A stretch of 64,000 bases of DNA, from assembly GCF_012979275.1 (NCBI RefSeq), contig NZ_JABASZ010000025.1:244873-308872 (forward strand), read 5' to 3'. Numbering within the stretch: the stretch's first letter is position 1; each line of letters starts with the position of its first letter. The notes beneath the pieces are model-generated. The model was not told where the DNA came from. It saw only the letters and a list, made by a program, of their open reading frames with translations, and ran no database searches. This DNA is from Pseudopontixanthobacter vadosimaris (GTDB lineage Bacteria > Pseudomonadota > Alphaproteobacteria > Sphingomonadales > Sphingomonadaceae). Position numbers and translations under genes: made by a program. Shown in pieces: positions 45,698-54,642 of this stretch.

Positions 45698-47502
45698 GTG
45701 CGGCCTCGCTTCATGGCGAAGCCGGTCCTTGTGGAGAATCCGAAGACCGGGTTGAGATAGCCCGCCTCGCCGTCGAACGGCGAGACGCGTAGGTCGACGT
45801 CCTTTCCGGCATCGTCCGACAGGATGCCGATCCAGGCCGAGAGGATCCGGTCGTATTTATCGTTGCGGCGATTAGCCCTTCGCTTGTCGAGAAAGGTCGT
45901 GGCGTGGCGGCGGGCGAAGGTGGGCCAGATCCACACGTCGGGCGCGAGCAGAAGCCACAGACGCTCGTCGGCGTAAGCAAGCGAGATATGGAGCGCCTCG
46001 GCGTAGTGCACCTTGTGGACCGCCTCGTGCTCGTTGGTGGCGGGGAGCGACAGGCCCGGCACCTGGCCCGTGACCTTGCCGGTTTCGCGAAGGAGCGCAT
46101 CGAGGATGCCGACGTCCTGCGCCTTGCGATCGACAATCAACACCGCGCCCGAACGCTGCCGGCGCTGTAGCAGCGGCCGCTCGCGGCACAGCGCGCGGGC
46201 AAGGCCCTCTTCCAGGAAATTCTTAACGTGCAAGCGCGAACCGGTGCGCCAGTCCGGATCGAACGTCATCGCTTCCTGTGAGCGGAATTCCGACCCAAAG
46301 CTCTCGTCGATGGAACCGGGAGCGCCCCACGCCATGACCTCGCCGTCATAGGTGAGGATCGCGCTTGTCTCGGGCTGGCGCTTGAGCTCGGCGATCGCGT
46401 TCCAGCTGGTCGGCGCCGTGAGGTCGACCCGCGCGCAGGACGACGGGACTTCGGTCATCGGCAGGCCATTCAGCCGCAGGAGCGGCTTGCCACCTTTAGG
46501 AGTGGGTACAGGGATCTGGACCGATCCGGCCCGGCCCTTGCGCACTTTCGCGTCGAGTTCGCGCGGGATGTCGGGAAGGCTGCGCCACAGCCGCAGCATG
46601 ACGGTATCGTAGGTGTCGATCTCGACGAAACTTGCCCGTACTCCCGCCGCCTCGGCGTCAGCCATGAGAGCGGCGACGCTGTCGAGCGGGGTCGAGCCAC
46701 GCATCTTCAGCCAGTAGAGACCTTGAGGGAAGGGATTGGGCGCCTCGATCACCGAGCGGAACAGCCCCATGACGCTGCCGTCACGCCCTGAATAGCCCGC
46801 GACGACGAAGCCGAAACGGGCGCCCCCCATCGCCATGCAGCGCGAGAGTTCGGCGTTCTGCGCAGCGAGGTCCGCGGACAGGTTCTTAATGCTGTCGTAC
46901 TGGAAGTCGCCGTGCAGCTTGCAGTAGATCGGGTATTGCTCGTTGTTGAGCGCGAAGACGGCGTTCTCAGCGCCTTCGAGGTGATAGGGAGCGAGCGCTT
47001 GGCCCGCCACTTCGGCGACAGCGCTTTCGACGACCGGATCGAAGTTTGTGGTGAAGGCCATCCGGCACTGGCCGGTCGCCAGCATCGCGCCGAAGACGCG
47101 ATTGCCGACAGCAAGGCGGACACGATCTGCCGCCAGCATGCCCGCGATGTAGTGGCGCTGGCGCTCACGGTCGTCGCCGAAAATGGTCTCGAAGTAGGTC
47201 GTGTATTCGCTTGTCGACCAGCGTTCGGGAAAGCCGCGCGACTGCATGTAGGCTTCGACTCGCGCCCGAACCGCGTCGTTCTGCAGGTCCTTAGTCGAAA
47301 GTTGCTGGTCCTCCTCGCTGCAATAATAGCGCCGCTTGAGGTCAGTGATGATGTCTTCGGCGGTCGGAAGATTGGCGTTATGCGAGGCGCCGGCGCCCAG
47401 GAACCAGGCAAAGCTCGCGGGCCGCTCGCAGAATATGCGCGCGAATTCGGCCTGCCCTATGAAAGGTGGGCCATCGGTTCGAGGTTCAGGGCGCGTAGAC
47501 AT
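45694..47502 (-). CDS. SIR2-APAZ protein (NADase effector of short Argonaute system)
   Basis: 602 residues. The N-terminal SIR2 domain shows FLGAGAS (36-40), the catalytic Asn in [10 protein letters not shown] (Asn153), and the His in CKLHGDFQY (His197), with [13 protein letters not shown] later; all are the residues needed for NAD hydrolysis. The C-terminal half, from about 300 ([15 protein letters not shown]) to the end, is of the size and position of an APAZ domain, which replaces the Argonaute N/PAZ part and binds the short pAgo. In related systems the complex with the short pAgo is activated by guide-directed recognition of foreign nucleic acid and degrades NAD, killing the cell before the invader spreads. 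The gene is followed by the Argonaute with a 4-base overlap. Confidence 0.9.
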   Translation of the reverse strand: MSTRPEPRTDGPPFIGQAEFARIFCERPASFAWFLGAGASHNANLPTAEDIITDLKRRYYCSEEDQQLSTKDLQNDAVRARVEAYMQSRGFPERWSTSEYTTYFETIFGDDRERQRHYIAGMLAADRVRLAVGNRVFGAMLATGQCRMAFTTNFDPVVESAVAEVAGQALAPYHLEGAENAVFALNNEQYPIYCKLHGDFQYDSIKNLSADLAAQNAELSRCMAMGGARFGFVVAGYSGRDGSVMGLFRSVIEAPNPFPQGLYWLKMRGSTPLDSVAALMADAEAAGVRASFVEIDTYDTVMLRLWRSLPDIPRELDAKVRKGRAGSVQIPVPTPKGGKPLLRLNGLPMTEVPSSCARVDLTAPTSWNAIAELKRQPETSAILTYDGEVMAWGAPGSIDESFGSEFRSQEAMTFDPDWRTGSRLHVKNFLEEGLARALCRERPLLQRRQRSGAVLIVDRKAQDVGILDALLRETGKVTGQVPGLSLPATNEHEAVHKVHYAEALHISLAYADERLWLLLAPDVWIWPTFARRHATTFLDKRRANRRNDKYDRILSAWIGILSDDAGKDVDLRVSPFDGEAGYLNPVFGFSTRTGFAMKRGRT

Positions 47503-47687
47503 CCACTCCTACTCGGTCGGTCCAACGATCGCCGACGATTGGGTGAACTGTTCGGTCTTCGACAAGCAGGGGCCACGTATCGCTTGCATTTTTGTCGTGG
47601 ATACTTTGCTCAAGGCGGCAATACGCCGGCCTGTGCCACTGCCTCGTCGGGCTCCTTTCCGAGCGATCTCTGGCGGGTGTTCGCCTT

Positions 47688-49136
47688 TCACCGCGGGCGC
47701 TCGGCCCGGGTCCAGAGCTGGACGAACTCGCGGTGCCGTTTCAAGAGCGGCTTGATGTCGCCCGCCGCGAGGCCGAGGCGCTGGAGAAACAGTAGCGTCA
47801 GTAAGAGGACTACGCGCCGTGTAGCCCAGTACATCCCTTCGCCATCGAGCGTCCGCCTGCTCAGGTCTTCCGAAAAGTGGGTGTAGTAGTTCCGTGTGTC
47901 GACGAGCTTGCGGATGAACTTTCCATCGAACCCGCCCGGGCGCTCGCCGAACTCTTCGGTCAGCGCGGCGACGATCGAGCGCAGCCGCTGCTTGAGGCTC
48001 GGCTCGTTGGCGAAGCGATAGAGCGACTGCAGTTTCTCGTGCATGGCAGGACTAGTGCCGGGCGGGATCGCCGCGACCATGGCTTCGAAGAAGGCCTCGA
48101 ACGCATCTTCGGCCATGACCGACTCGCCGCTCGTCCGGCGGTGGAACACCTCGAGCGCTTGGATCGCGAGCAGGAGGCGGATATTGGTGAACATCTGGCG
48201 CTCGCCGGTAATGGTGAAGAACAGCCGCAACGCCGAGCTGAACGCGTCGAACTGGTCGAACCACGATTGCACCGCGTCGGGAGCGAAGCGGATCAGTTCG
48301 GGTCCCGTCACCATAGGGGTACGGCGCTTCGTGCTCTGCGGGCGCTCGCTGTCGCCGTGAATCATCAGGGCGTAGAAATAGACCTCGCGCGCCCGCGTCC
48401 GGCCACGACTCAGCTCTTCCTCAGGTCCGCGCAGCTCGAACGCGGTGAGCGGCAGGTAATGCCCGGTGCACAGCGAAGCGAGTTCTTGGAGCCGCGCCGC
48501 GCGGTCGAGGTGCCAATTGAGCGACTGGGGTTCATGCGCGGTGATCGCCATCTGGCTCGTCACGTCGAGGGTATAGTGGGTTGCGGGCTTGTTGCTCGAG
48601 TAGAGGCTGCCGACCGACGAGACGTCGAAATCGGCGTGCGCGGCGAAGGCGACTTCGCGGGGCGTTTCGGCAACAACGGTTACGCTTCGTGCCGCATCGT
48701 CGAACGTGCGGGTGAACGGAGCGTGCTCGAGCCAGGTCTCGATATCCTCGAAGCGGAAGTAGGACTTGGTGAAGATGGCTTCCTCGTCGGCGCTGGTGAT
48801 ATGCGCGCCGATCACCAGCAGGTTGGACGACCAGGTCTCGTGGGGGATACCCGGCATTGGGAACTGCCGGTTGGTATCGTGCGCGTGGAGCAGGCTCACC
48901 GGCTTGCCTTTCGTGATCACGCCGTGGATTACCGCTTCCTCGTCGCGGTTCGTGCCGCCGCACGCCCGTGTGAAGGCGTCGCGCAGTTCGCCGAAGACCC
49001 CGAGGAGCTCGAGCACCGCGCCCTTCTCGGGATCGTAGGTCAGCGTGCCGGCGATCTCGTCGTCGCGCTTCTCGGGCAGCCAGAACAGGCCGCGCTCGGT
49101 GAAACTGTCGTAGAGCCCGGGCGGGGTACCGGCCAT
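47688..49136 (-). CDS. ApeA-like HEPN ribonuclease, anti-phage
   Basis: 482 residues in two parts: an N-terminal beta-rich domain (residues 1-230; FWLPEKRDDEIAGTLTYD, then SLLHAHDTNRQFPMPGIPHETW) like the ApeA N-terminal domain, and a C-terminal helical HEPN domain from about 300. The HEPN catalytic motif Rx4H is RNYYTH, with Arg415 and His420; upstream GERQMFTNIRLLLAIQALEVFHRRTSGE and LKQRLRSIVAALTE are HEPN helices. ApeA proteins were described as stand-alone anti-phage genes thought to cut RNA on infection. It lies 185 bases upstream of the SIR2-APAZ gene and 28 bases after a winged-helix-like gene, all on the minus strand. Confidence 0.85.
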   Translation of the reverse strand: MAGTPPGLYDSFTERGLFWLPEKRDDEIAGTLTYDPEKGAVLELLGVFGELRDAFTRACGGTNRDEEAVIHGVITKGKPVSLLHAHDTNRQFPMPGIPHETWSSNLLVIGAHITSADEEAIFTKSYFRFEDIETWLEHAPFTRTFDDAARSVTVVAETPREVAFAAHADFDVSSVGSLYSSNKPATHYTLDVTSQMAITAHEPQSLNWHLDRAARLQELASLCTGHYLPLTAFELRGPEEELSRGRTRAREVYFYALMIHGDSERPQSTKRRTPMVTGPELIRFAPDAVQSWFDQFDAFSSALRLFFTITGERQMFTNIRLLLAIQALEVFHRRTSGESVMAEDAFEAFFEAMVAAIPPGTSPAMHEKLQSLYRFANEPSLKQRLRSIVAALTEEFGERPGGFDGKFIRKLVDTRNYYTHFSEDLSRRTLDGEGMYWATRRVVLLLTLLFLQRLGLAAGDIKPLLKRHREFVQLWTRAERPR

Positions 49137-49164
49137 TCTCGTTCTCCTCGTTTCCGAAGCCGGG

Positions 49165-49797
49165 TCAGGCCTTACCGGCGGTCTTGGCGCGCCTGCGGAT
49201 GACCTTTGGGGCGGGCGACGGAGCTGGGGATGGCGGCGGGCTCAGCAATGCCTTGACGTCCTTGCACCCCAGGTCGAGCGCGCGCGAGACGAAGGCGTTC
49301 CAGCTTGCCGGCACGATATGCGTACCAAGCCCCTTGGGCGCCGGATCGGGCAATGCGGGCCCCTTCCCGTCGTGATGGGCAAAGAGCACGACATGGGGGT
49401 TAGGCAGGAAGATGAAGCCGAAGGGTTCGTTGCCATTGGGTTGGGTCTCGATGAAGCCGAGCAACTGGAGGCGCCGCATGCGCTCGAGAAGGGTGCGCCG
49501 GCCACGCTGGCCGCTGAAACCGGCCGCGAAGGTCACGTCGTCGGGCTTGTTGAAGCGCAGGAAGGCGTTGTTGCCCCAGGTGTAGGACCACAGTGCCTCG
49601 TAGGTCGCTCCAAGCGGATGGTCTTTCGACATCTCGTCGAGGATGCGGCAGACATAGGGCATGGTCTTGGGGGTGGTGACGAACCCGCCGCTCACCTTGT
49701 GCGCCCACAGCCGCTCGCTCGCGTCGGGCCAGAGGGTGTCGCGCAGTGCGTTCTCGCTGTCGATGATCGCCTTGCGGGCCTGGGGTGAGGTGGCCAT
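49165..49797 (-). CDS. hypothetical protein with winged-helix-like segment
   Basis: 210 residues. The start at 49797 (MATSPQARKAIIDSE) has GAAGGAGCG upstream; the longer frame does not. The central part, GQRGRRTLLERMRRLQLLGFIETQPNGNEPFGFIFLPNPHVVLF, reads as a winged-helix helix-turn-wing followed by a strand, as in plasmid or phage replication and conjugation-control proteins. The C terminus is proline- and lysine-rich (PPPSPAPSPAPKVIRRRAK). It is 28 bases upstream of the ApeA-like gene, so it may regulate or accompany it. No named family is recognised. Confidence 0.6.
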   Translation of the reverse strand: MATSPQARKAIIDSENALRDTLWPDASERLWAHKVSGGFVTTPKTMPYVCRILDEMSKDHPLGATYEALWSYTWGNNAFLRFNKPDDVTFAAGFSGQRGRRTLLERMRRLQLLGFIETQPNGNEPFGFIFLPNPHVVLFAHHDGKGPALPDPAPKGLGTHIVPASWNAFVSRALDLGCKDVKALLSPPPSPAPSPAPKVIRRRAKTAGKA

Positions 49798-50507
49798 AGT
49801 CTTTACGCTCCTTCGAGGGGGGTCGAGCCGGGCTTTGGACACCCGGCCCGCAGGTCTTTGCACGATGGCCCCTGGTGGAGGGGGGCCGGCATCGCCCATG
49901 CGGCGCAATATGGGCGATTCGGCGCGGAAAGTCGCCGACCGAGTCCGGGAATTCGCTGCCCCTAATAGCACGATTTCCGGCAAACTGGGGTAGTGAGTTG
50001 AGCAGATTCATGCTGAGCTGAGCATCGAAATCGCCAATCCATGTCGAGCGTTCTTAAAAAACTACCGTGATTTGCGGAAATTATCTCGCTCCCCCACTGT
50101 CCTCGTACGGTTTCCCCTGTGCTCGATGTCCTCCACATGTCCTCACGTCCTCATGGGGGAATTCCAAAAGGGGGTTTGCGCATTCTGATTCGGTGGGTCG
50201 GGTCATTGCCTCTTGTTCGGCGCCGGACCATTTCCCTTGGGGAGAATTGCCATGACCAGGAGACCGCCTGCCGATGCTATTCTGTCGCGCGCGGGCCCGT
50301 TCCTCCCGGTCGAGCGGCAGCTTGGTGAACAGTGGCACCTGACAACTCTCGTGCTGTCGGCGGCATTGTCACCTGATCGGACAGCGCGTTCATGTTCGGG
50401 AAGGCGGTGCGGGGTCGGCGAAATGGACAACGAGACGATCCTACCGAAAAATATTGCGGGCTGAAGCGAGGTCTCTCTAGGGTCGATTTAACAAAGAGGA
50501 CCAACTC
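49798..50507. other. divergent intergenic region, one possible small frame
   Basis: 710 bases between the winged-helix gene (minus) and the DUF4145 gene (plus). An ATG at 50252 with GGGGAG upstream opens a 70-codon frame (to 50464) that begins MTRRPPADAILSRAG and ends NETILPKNIAG. It has no known domain, and I rate it below even chance of being real. The region must hold promoters for both sides, but none is convincing by eye. Confidence 0.35.
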
Positions 50508-51284
50508 ATGCCCATACACCGCGCCACTTGGCACCGGCTCGCCCCGAAGAATAGCATCCCCGGCTTGCCTTGCCCGCAGTGCACGCCCGGCAAGCTAAAG
50601 GTTGTCAAGGACACGCTGCATGTCCGAGAACCCAAGTATGTTCAGGATTGGCGCGGGAAGAACCCGGATGACTGGGAGCCCGACTTTGCCGTCGAGCGCT
50701 GGTCGGCGACATTGCGGTGTGACGAGCCTGCGTGCGGCGAGTTCGTGAACATGATCGGGGACATTGAGGTTGTTGAGGTCGATCTCGACCTAGAAGATGG
50801 CCTGCCGAGCTGGGGCTACCAAGACGTGTTGCGGATCCAGGCTTTGTTCCCGGTGCCGCCGCTCTTCCGCATCTCGGACAACGTGCCCAAACCGGTGAAG
50901 AAGCAGCTGGAGGTCGCCTTCCGGATGTTCTGGACTGATACCTCGGCCTGCGTGTCGCGGCTGCGCACAGCGGTCGAGCGGCTCTTGGACGACCAAGGCG
51001 TGCCGAAGGAGCGCTTGTTGACCAAAGGCAAGAACGCCGGGAAGATGCACCGCATGGACCTGCACGAGCGGATCGACTCATTCACCAGCGGCTCGGCGCA
51101 CAAGAACCAGCTGCAGGGCCTTCGTAACATCGGCAACCTGGGAACTCATGGCGGCGATGACGTCGACGACGACGATCTGTTCGATGCCGTCAACGTGCTC
51201 GAATTCGTTTTGACCGGCATCTACGACACCAAAACGATTAACGCGATGGCCGACAAATTGAAGGGTAAGAAAGCCCAGCCGTAA
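50508..51284 (+). CDS. DUF4145 (HEPN-like) protein with zinc-ribbon
   Basis: 258 residues. The N-terminal part carries two Cys pairs, CPQCTPGK and LRCDEPACGEF, forming a zinc-ribbon-like element. The C-terminal 120 residues are DUF4145: FRMFWTDTSACVSRLRTAVERLLDDQGV followed by HKNQLQGLRNIGNLGTHGGDDV and FDAVNVLEFVLTGIYD. DUF4145 is a HEPN-type helical domain often found alone or fused in defence islands and restriction loci. Possible RNase motif residues are not clear; His in GTHGG is a candidate. It lies at the right end of the island. Confidence 0.8.
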   Translation: MPIHRATWHRLAPKNSIPGLPCPQCTPGKLKVVKDTLHVREPKYVQDWRGKNPDDWEPDFAVERWSATLRCDEPACGEFVNMIGDIEVVEVDLDLEDGLPSWGYQDVLRIQALFPVPPLFRISDNVPKPVKKQLEVAFRMFWTDTSACVSRLRTAVERLLDDQGVPKERLLTKGKNAGKMHRMDLHERIDSFTSGSAHKNQLQGLRNIGNLGTHGGDDVDDDDLFDAVNVLEFVLTGIYDTKTINAMADKLKGKKAQP

Positions 51285-51459
51285 GGGCGCGTCTACCTCA
51301 GGTTCGCCGGATCGGTGTTTGTCCTGATCCCAAGCGGGCGGTAGCGCGGCGAGGTGGTCGGATATGACCGTGAAGTTGCTGTCATAGGCGATGGATGGGC
51401 AGCCGCCACCGGCGAGTGGCCGCGCGGCCCTGAACGGCTGATTGGGGTGCGGAAGCCGA

Positions 51460-51514
51460 ACGTCCGCTTTAGCCCCCGATGCGCCAGAACCGAACAGTCA
51501 GCAAGCGGCCCACT
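51460..51514. repeat. repeated intergenic element, left copy
   Basis: ACGTCCGCTTTAG near 51460 and GCAAGCGGCCCACT at 51501-51514, about 40 bases apart. The same pair with the same order occurs at 58892-58948. The surrounding 51285-51652 interval contains no supported gene. Confidence 0.7.
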
Positions 51515-51555
51515 TTCTGCCGGTCCGCATCGCTCCTTCCTCATCGTCATCTTTA

Positions 51556-51583
51556 GACTGCTTTCGAGATTCCGAAAGCAGTC
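51556..51583. repeat. perfect inverted repeat, hairpin
   Basis: GACTGCTTTC and GAAAGCAGTC form a 10-bp stem around an 8-base loop. No T-tract follows on either strand, so it is not a plain terminator; it may belong to the repeated element or end the convergent transcripts. Confidence 0.8.
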
Positions 51584-51652
51584 ACTCGAGAGTCCGCCGA
51601 AGTTCAAGCGCTGATGCTATGAAATCGGCGATTGCGCTTGTCCCCCTCGCGC

Positions 51653-53827
51653 TCAATACCGGAACGCGACGGAAAGGATCGCCTGCCTGCCCTGTCCGGG
51701 TACGGCGAAATGCGGATTGCGCAGTTTCGTGACGTAGCGTTCGTCGCCAATATTCTTCACGTTCAGGCGAAGCCCGACATCGTCATTGAAAGCGTAGGCG
51801 GCATAGGCATCGAACCGGATATATCCGTCCGATGAGATCAGATTGGCGGTATCGGCGAACCGTTCGGACTGGGCATAGGCACCTCCGCCGAAGCTGAAGC
51901 GATCGCTGACCTCGATGGCGGCCGTAAGCGACAAATTGTGTTCGGGCGTGTTCGGCAGGCTGTTGCCTTCGTTCGCCGTGTCGTCGCGCAGGTCGCTGTC
52001 GATATAGGTGTAGCCGCCGAACAGCGAGACCGGGCCTGCGGTCCCGGTGACGCCGAGTTCGAACCCGCGTATGCGCGCCGAATCGATGATCTCGACCACA
52101 TCGCCCAGAATATCGGTGTCGATGATGTTTCCGCGGTCCACCTGAAAGGCCGCCGCCGAAATCTGCATCGCGCCGCCGAACAGTTCGGCCTTGGCGCCGA
52201 TCTCGTAATTCTCGGTTTCCTGAGGTGCGTAGGTGTCGTTGTTGATCGCGATATTGCCCGATCCCGCGCCGACATCGGTGCCGGGAGGATTCTTGGCATT
52301 GGCGTAGGACGCATAGACGCTGACCGAGGGAGCGGGCTTGAAGACGAGCCCGGCCTGATAGGTCACGAAATCGGTCTGAAGCTCGCCGCTGAACGGCCCG
52401 CCGCGCCCTGCTCCCGAGCCGCTCGCGCGGTAATCGGTGTAGCGCACGCCGCCGTTCAGGATTAGCTGTGGGACCACGGTGATGGAATCGAACAGATAGA
52501 CACTGATATCCTCGGCCTGGGCGAGGCCGGGAGTGGTAGCCGCCGTGATCGCTCCGCTCCACGGATCGGTCGGATCAGGATTTTGCAGGTCGGTGCAGTT
52601 GAACGCGGCGACCGCCGAAGGCGGGCAGGCGCGGTTGCCGGTGTCGACGGAGAAATTCAGATTATAGGTGTCGGCCCAGCTGTATTCGGCACCCACGGAC
52701 AGGCTGTGACGCAGCGATCCGGTTGCGAACTCGCCCGAGATATTCGCATTGGCCGCCATGGTTTCGGTGTTGGAATCACGACTTTTGGTTGCGCGCCAGA
52801 CCAATCCGTTCTGCACATTGCCTGCACTGTCGTCGGGATTGGTGACGATATAGGTCATGTCCGAATCCGAATATCGCAGCAGAGCGGACGCGTTCCAGCC
52901 ATTGCCCATGTCGTGATCGAACTGGAAGGTGGTTGCATCGATGCGCGTGTCTTGGAAATCGCGCGCCAGCAATCCGTAGAAATTGTCGAAATCGACCTCC
53001 GCCGGCTGGCGGATGCCGCCGGGCAGTTGACCGCGCGAGGTGAGGGGAATCCCGTAATCGGGAAGCTGTTCGCTTTCGAAATGATAATGGGTCAGGCTCA
53101 TCACGGTGGGCCCGCCGACACCGAAGGCGATCGATGGCGAGACACCCCAGCGATCGTCGTAGACAGCGTCGCGGCCCGGCGTGTTTGAATCGTGGAACAG
53201 GCCGACTAGGCGGACGGCCAGCTTGTCGTCCAGCTGCTGGTTCACGTCCACGGTCGCCCGGTAAAGGTCCGACGTGCCGATCGTGCCGGTCGCGGAGATG
53301 AAATCGCCTGCCCGCGCGGTCTTGCTGACGATGTTGATGCCGCCCGCAGCCGCGCCGCGCCCGCCGAAGGCACCGCTCGGCCCTTTGAAGATCTCGATCT
53401 GCTCGACCGCGAAGGTCTCGCGCGTCTGCACCGCAATATCGCGCGCGCCGTCGACGAATACGTCACCGGTCGCATCGACGCCGCGGATCAACGGAATGTC
53501 GGACGCCGACGTGCCGCCTTCGCCCGCGCCCAGAGTGATCCCCGGAACGGTGCGCAGCGCTTCCTCAAAGGAATAGGACGCGGTCTGCTCGAGCGTTTCT
53601 TCCGTGACGACGTTCACGATGCGCGGCGTGTCGAGGATCGGCGCGGTGCTTTCCTCGATGCGCAGTTCGTCGGCGCGCTGTCCGGTCACGATGATGTCGG
53701 TGGGCTGGGCCGAGGCGTCCGCCGCGGTGCTTTCCGCAAGCGCAGGCGCGCTGGCGATGAAACCGACGCAACCCAGAGCGAGATAGGAGGCGGGCCTGGA
53801 TACGGATGAGCGGCGACTGGTCGTCAT
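51653..53827 (-). CDS. TonB-dependent siderophore receptor (Fiu-like)
   Basis: 724 residues from 53827: signal peptide ending ALAES, then DIIVTGQRADEL, TPRIVNVVTEETLEQTASYSFEEALRTVPGITLGAGEGG, ASDIPLIRGVDATGDVFVDGARD and IEIFKGPSGAFGGRGAAAGGINIVSK in the plug, and a barrel ending in QAILSVAFRY. The plug motifs are those of the catecholate siderophore receptors Fiu/PiuA. This assignment is supported by the PiuC-like oxygenase gene immediately upstream, a pairing known from Pseudomonas and Escherichia. It is the last gene of the iron operon and has an extra Fur box between it and piuC. Confidence 0.92.
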   Translation of the reverse strand: MTTSRRSSVSRPASYLALGCVGFIASAPALAESTAADASAQPTDIIVTGQRADELRIEESTAPILDTPRIVNVVTEETLEQTASYSFEEALRTVPGITLGAGEGGTSASDIPLIRGVDATGDVFVDGARDIAVQTRETFAVEQIEIFKGPSGAFGGRGAAAGGINIVSKTARAGDFISATGTIGTSDLYRATVDVNQQLDDKLAVRLVGLFHDSNTPGRDAVYDDRWGVSPSIAFGVGGPTVMSLTHYHFESEQLPDYGIPLTSRGQLPGGIRQPAEVDFDNFYGLLARDFQDTRIDATTFQFDHDMGNGWNASALLRYSDSDMTYIVTNPDDSAGNVQNGLVWRATKSRDSNTETMAANANISGEFATGSLRHSLSVGAEYSWADTYNLNFSVDTGNRACPPSAVAAFNCTDLQNPDPTDPWSGAITAATTPGLAQAEDISVYLFDSITVVPQLILNGGVRYTDYRASGSGAGRGGPFSGELQTDFVTYQAGLVFKPAPSVSVYASYANAKNPPGTDVGAGSGNIAINNDTYAPQETENYEIGAKAELFGGAMQISAAAFQVDRGNIIDTDILGDVVEIIDSARIRGFELGVTGTAGPVSLFGGYTYIDSDLRDDTANEGNSLPNTPEHNLSLTAAIEVSDRFSFGGGAYAQSERFADTANLISSDGYIRFDAYAAYAFNDDVGLRLNVKNIGDERYVTKLRNPHFAVPGQGRQAILSVAFRY

Positions 53828-53885
53828 TATATGTGTTCCCTGTCCAATGTTTGCGCGGCCAATGGACAAGGAAGAAGGGCGCGTC

Positions 53886-53910
53886 AATGAGAATGATAAC
53901 TATTCTCATT
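53886..53910 (-). promoter_or_regulatory. Fur box
   Basis: A 25-base near-palindrome: AATGAGAAT and ATTCTCATT arms (9 bases, perfect inverted match) around GATAACT. It sits 59 bases upstream of the receptor start and 39 bases downstream of piuC, so it can give the receptor its own iron-repressed promoter. Confidence 0.85.
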
Positions 53911-53948
53911 TACAAGAGCGCGAGCGTGTCGCGTTGCTTGCGGCGCAG

Positions 53949-54632
53949 TCAGGCGTCGGCCCAGCTGCGCATCAGATTGTGGTAGAGGTTCGTCAGTTCG
54001 AGAACGGCCTCGTCCTCCGGCCCACGATCGGCCGACAGGACGCGAACGGCCCTGTCGAGGCGATAGAGCTGTTCGCGCTGCGTGGGATCGCGGACCATGC
54101 TCTGCAACCAGAAGAAGCTCGCGACACGGGCCCCTCGCGTGACGGGTTCCACGCGATGCACGCTCGATGCGGGGTAAAGCACCAGATCGCCCGCAGGCAA
54201 TTTGACGCGGTGTTCGCCGAATAGATCCTTCACCACTAATTCCCCGCCATCGTAACTGCCGGGTTCGGATAGGAAGAGGGTGGCGGACAAATCGCTGCGG
54301 ATGCGGAAATCGGTTCCTTCGAGGCGCCGGATCGAATTGTCGACATGATCGCCGAAGGTCTCGCCCCCTTCGTAGCGGTTGAACAGTGGCGGAAAGACCT
54401 TGAGCGGGAGCGCACCCGCCACGAATTCGGGCGTCTGTCCCAGAGCATCGAGCACGAGGCGGCCTGCTTCGTGTGCGGTGTCGCTGCCCTGTCGCAATTG
54501 CCGGTTGCGCTTGGCGGTGCGGGATTGATGGCCAGAGGTCTCGTTCCCATCGATCCAATCGCCCCCGTCGATGATCGCTCGTAGTTGCGCGACGCCGTCT
54601 GCTGAAAGCACGTTCTCGATCTTAAGCATCAT
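53949..54632 (-). CDS. PiuC family Fe(II)/2-oxoglutarate-dependent oxygenase
   Basis: 227 residues, PKHD-type hydroxylase of the PiuC/YbiX group. Metal ligands: HVDNSIR gives His-x-Asp (GDHVD), and the distal His is in [12 protein letters not shown], with the 2-oxoglutarate-binding Arg in the same segment. GGELVVKD and [13 protein letters not shown] are family motifs. It is paired with a Fiu-like receptor, as in several Gram-negatives, and is thought to modify a siderophore or the receptor system. It is preceded by apbE with a 10-base gap and thus lies in the same operon. Confidence 0.88.
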   Translation of the reverse strand: MMLKIENVLSADGVAQLRAIIDGGDWIDGNETSGHQSRTAKRNRQLRQGSDTAHEAGRLVLDALGQTPEFVAGALPLKVFPPLFNRYEGGETFGDHVDNSIRRLEGTDFRIRSDLSATLFLSEPGSYDGGELVVKDLFGEHRVKLPAGDLVLYPASSVHRVEPVTRGARVASFFWLQSMVRDPTQREQLYRLDRAVRVLSADRGPEDEAVLELTNLYHNLMRSWADA

Positions 54633-54642
54633 GGCTGGTCTC

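Noticed and set aside
44141..45760. 539-codon plus-strand frame opposite the Argonaute gene
   Set aside because: Antisense shadow; no domains and the minus-strand gene has clear PIWI motifs and coupled start.
50252..50464. 70-codon frame between winged-helix and DUF4145 genes
   Set aside because: Only a moderate ribosome site and no recognisable protein features; kept as a note in the intergenic entry.
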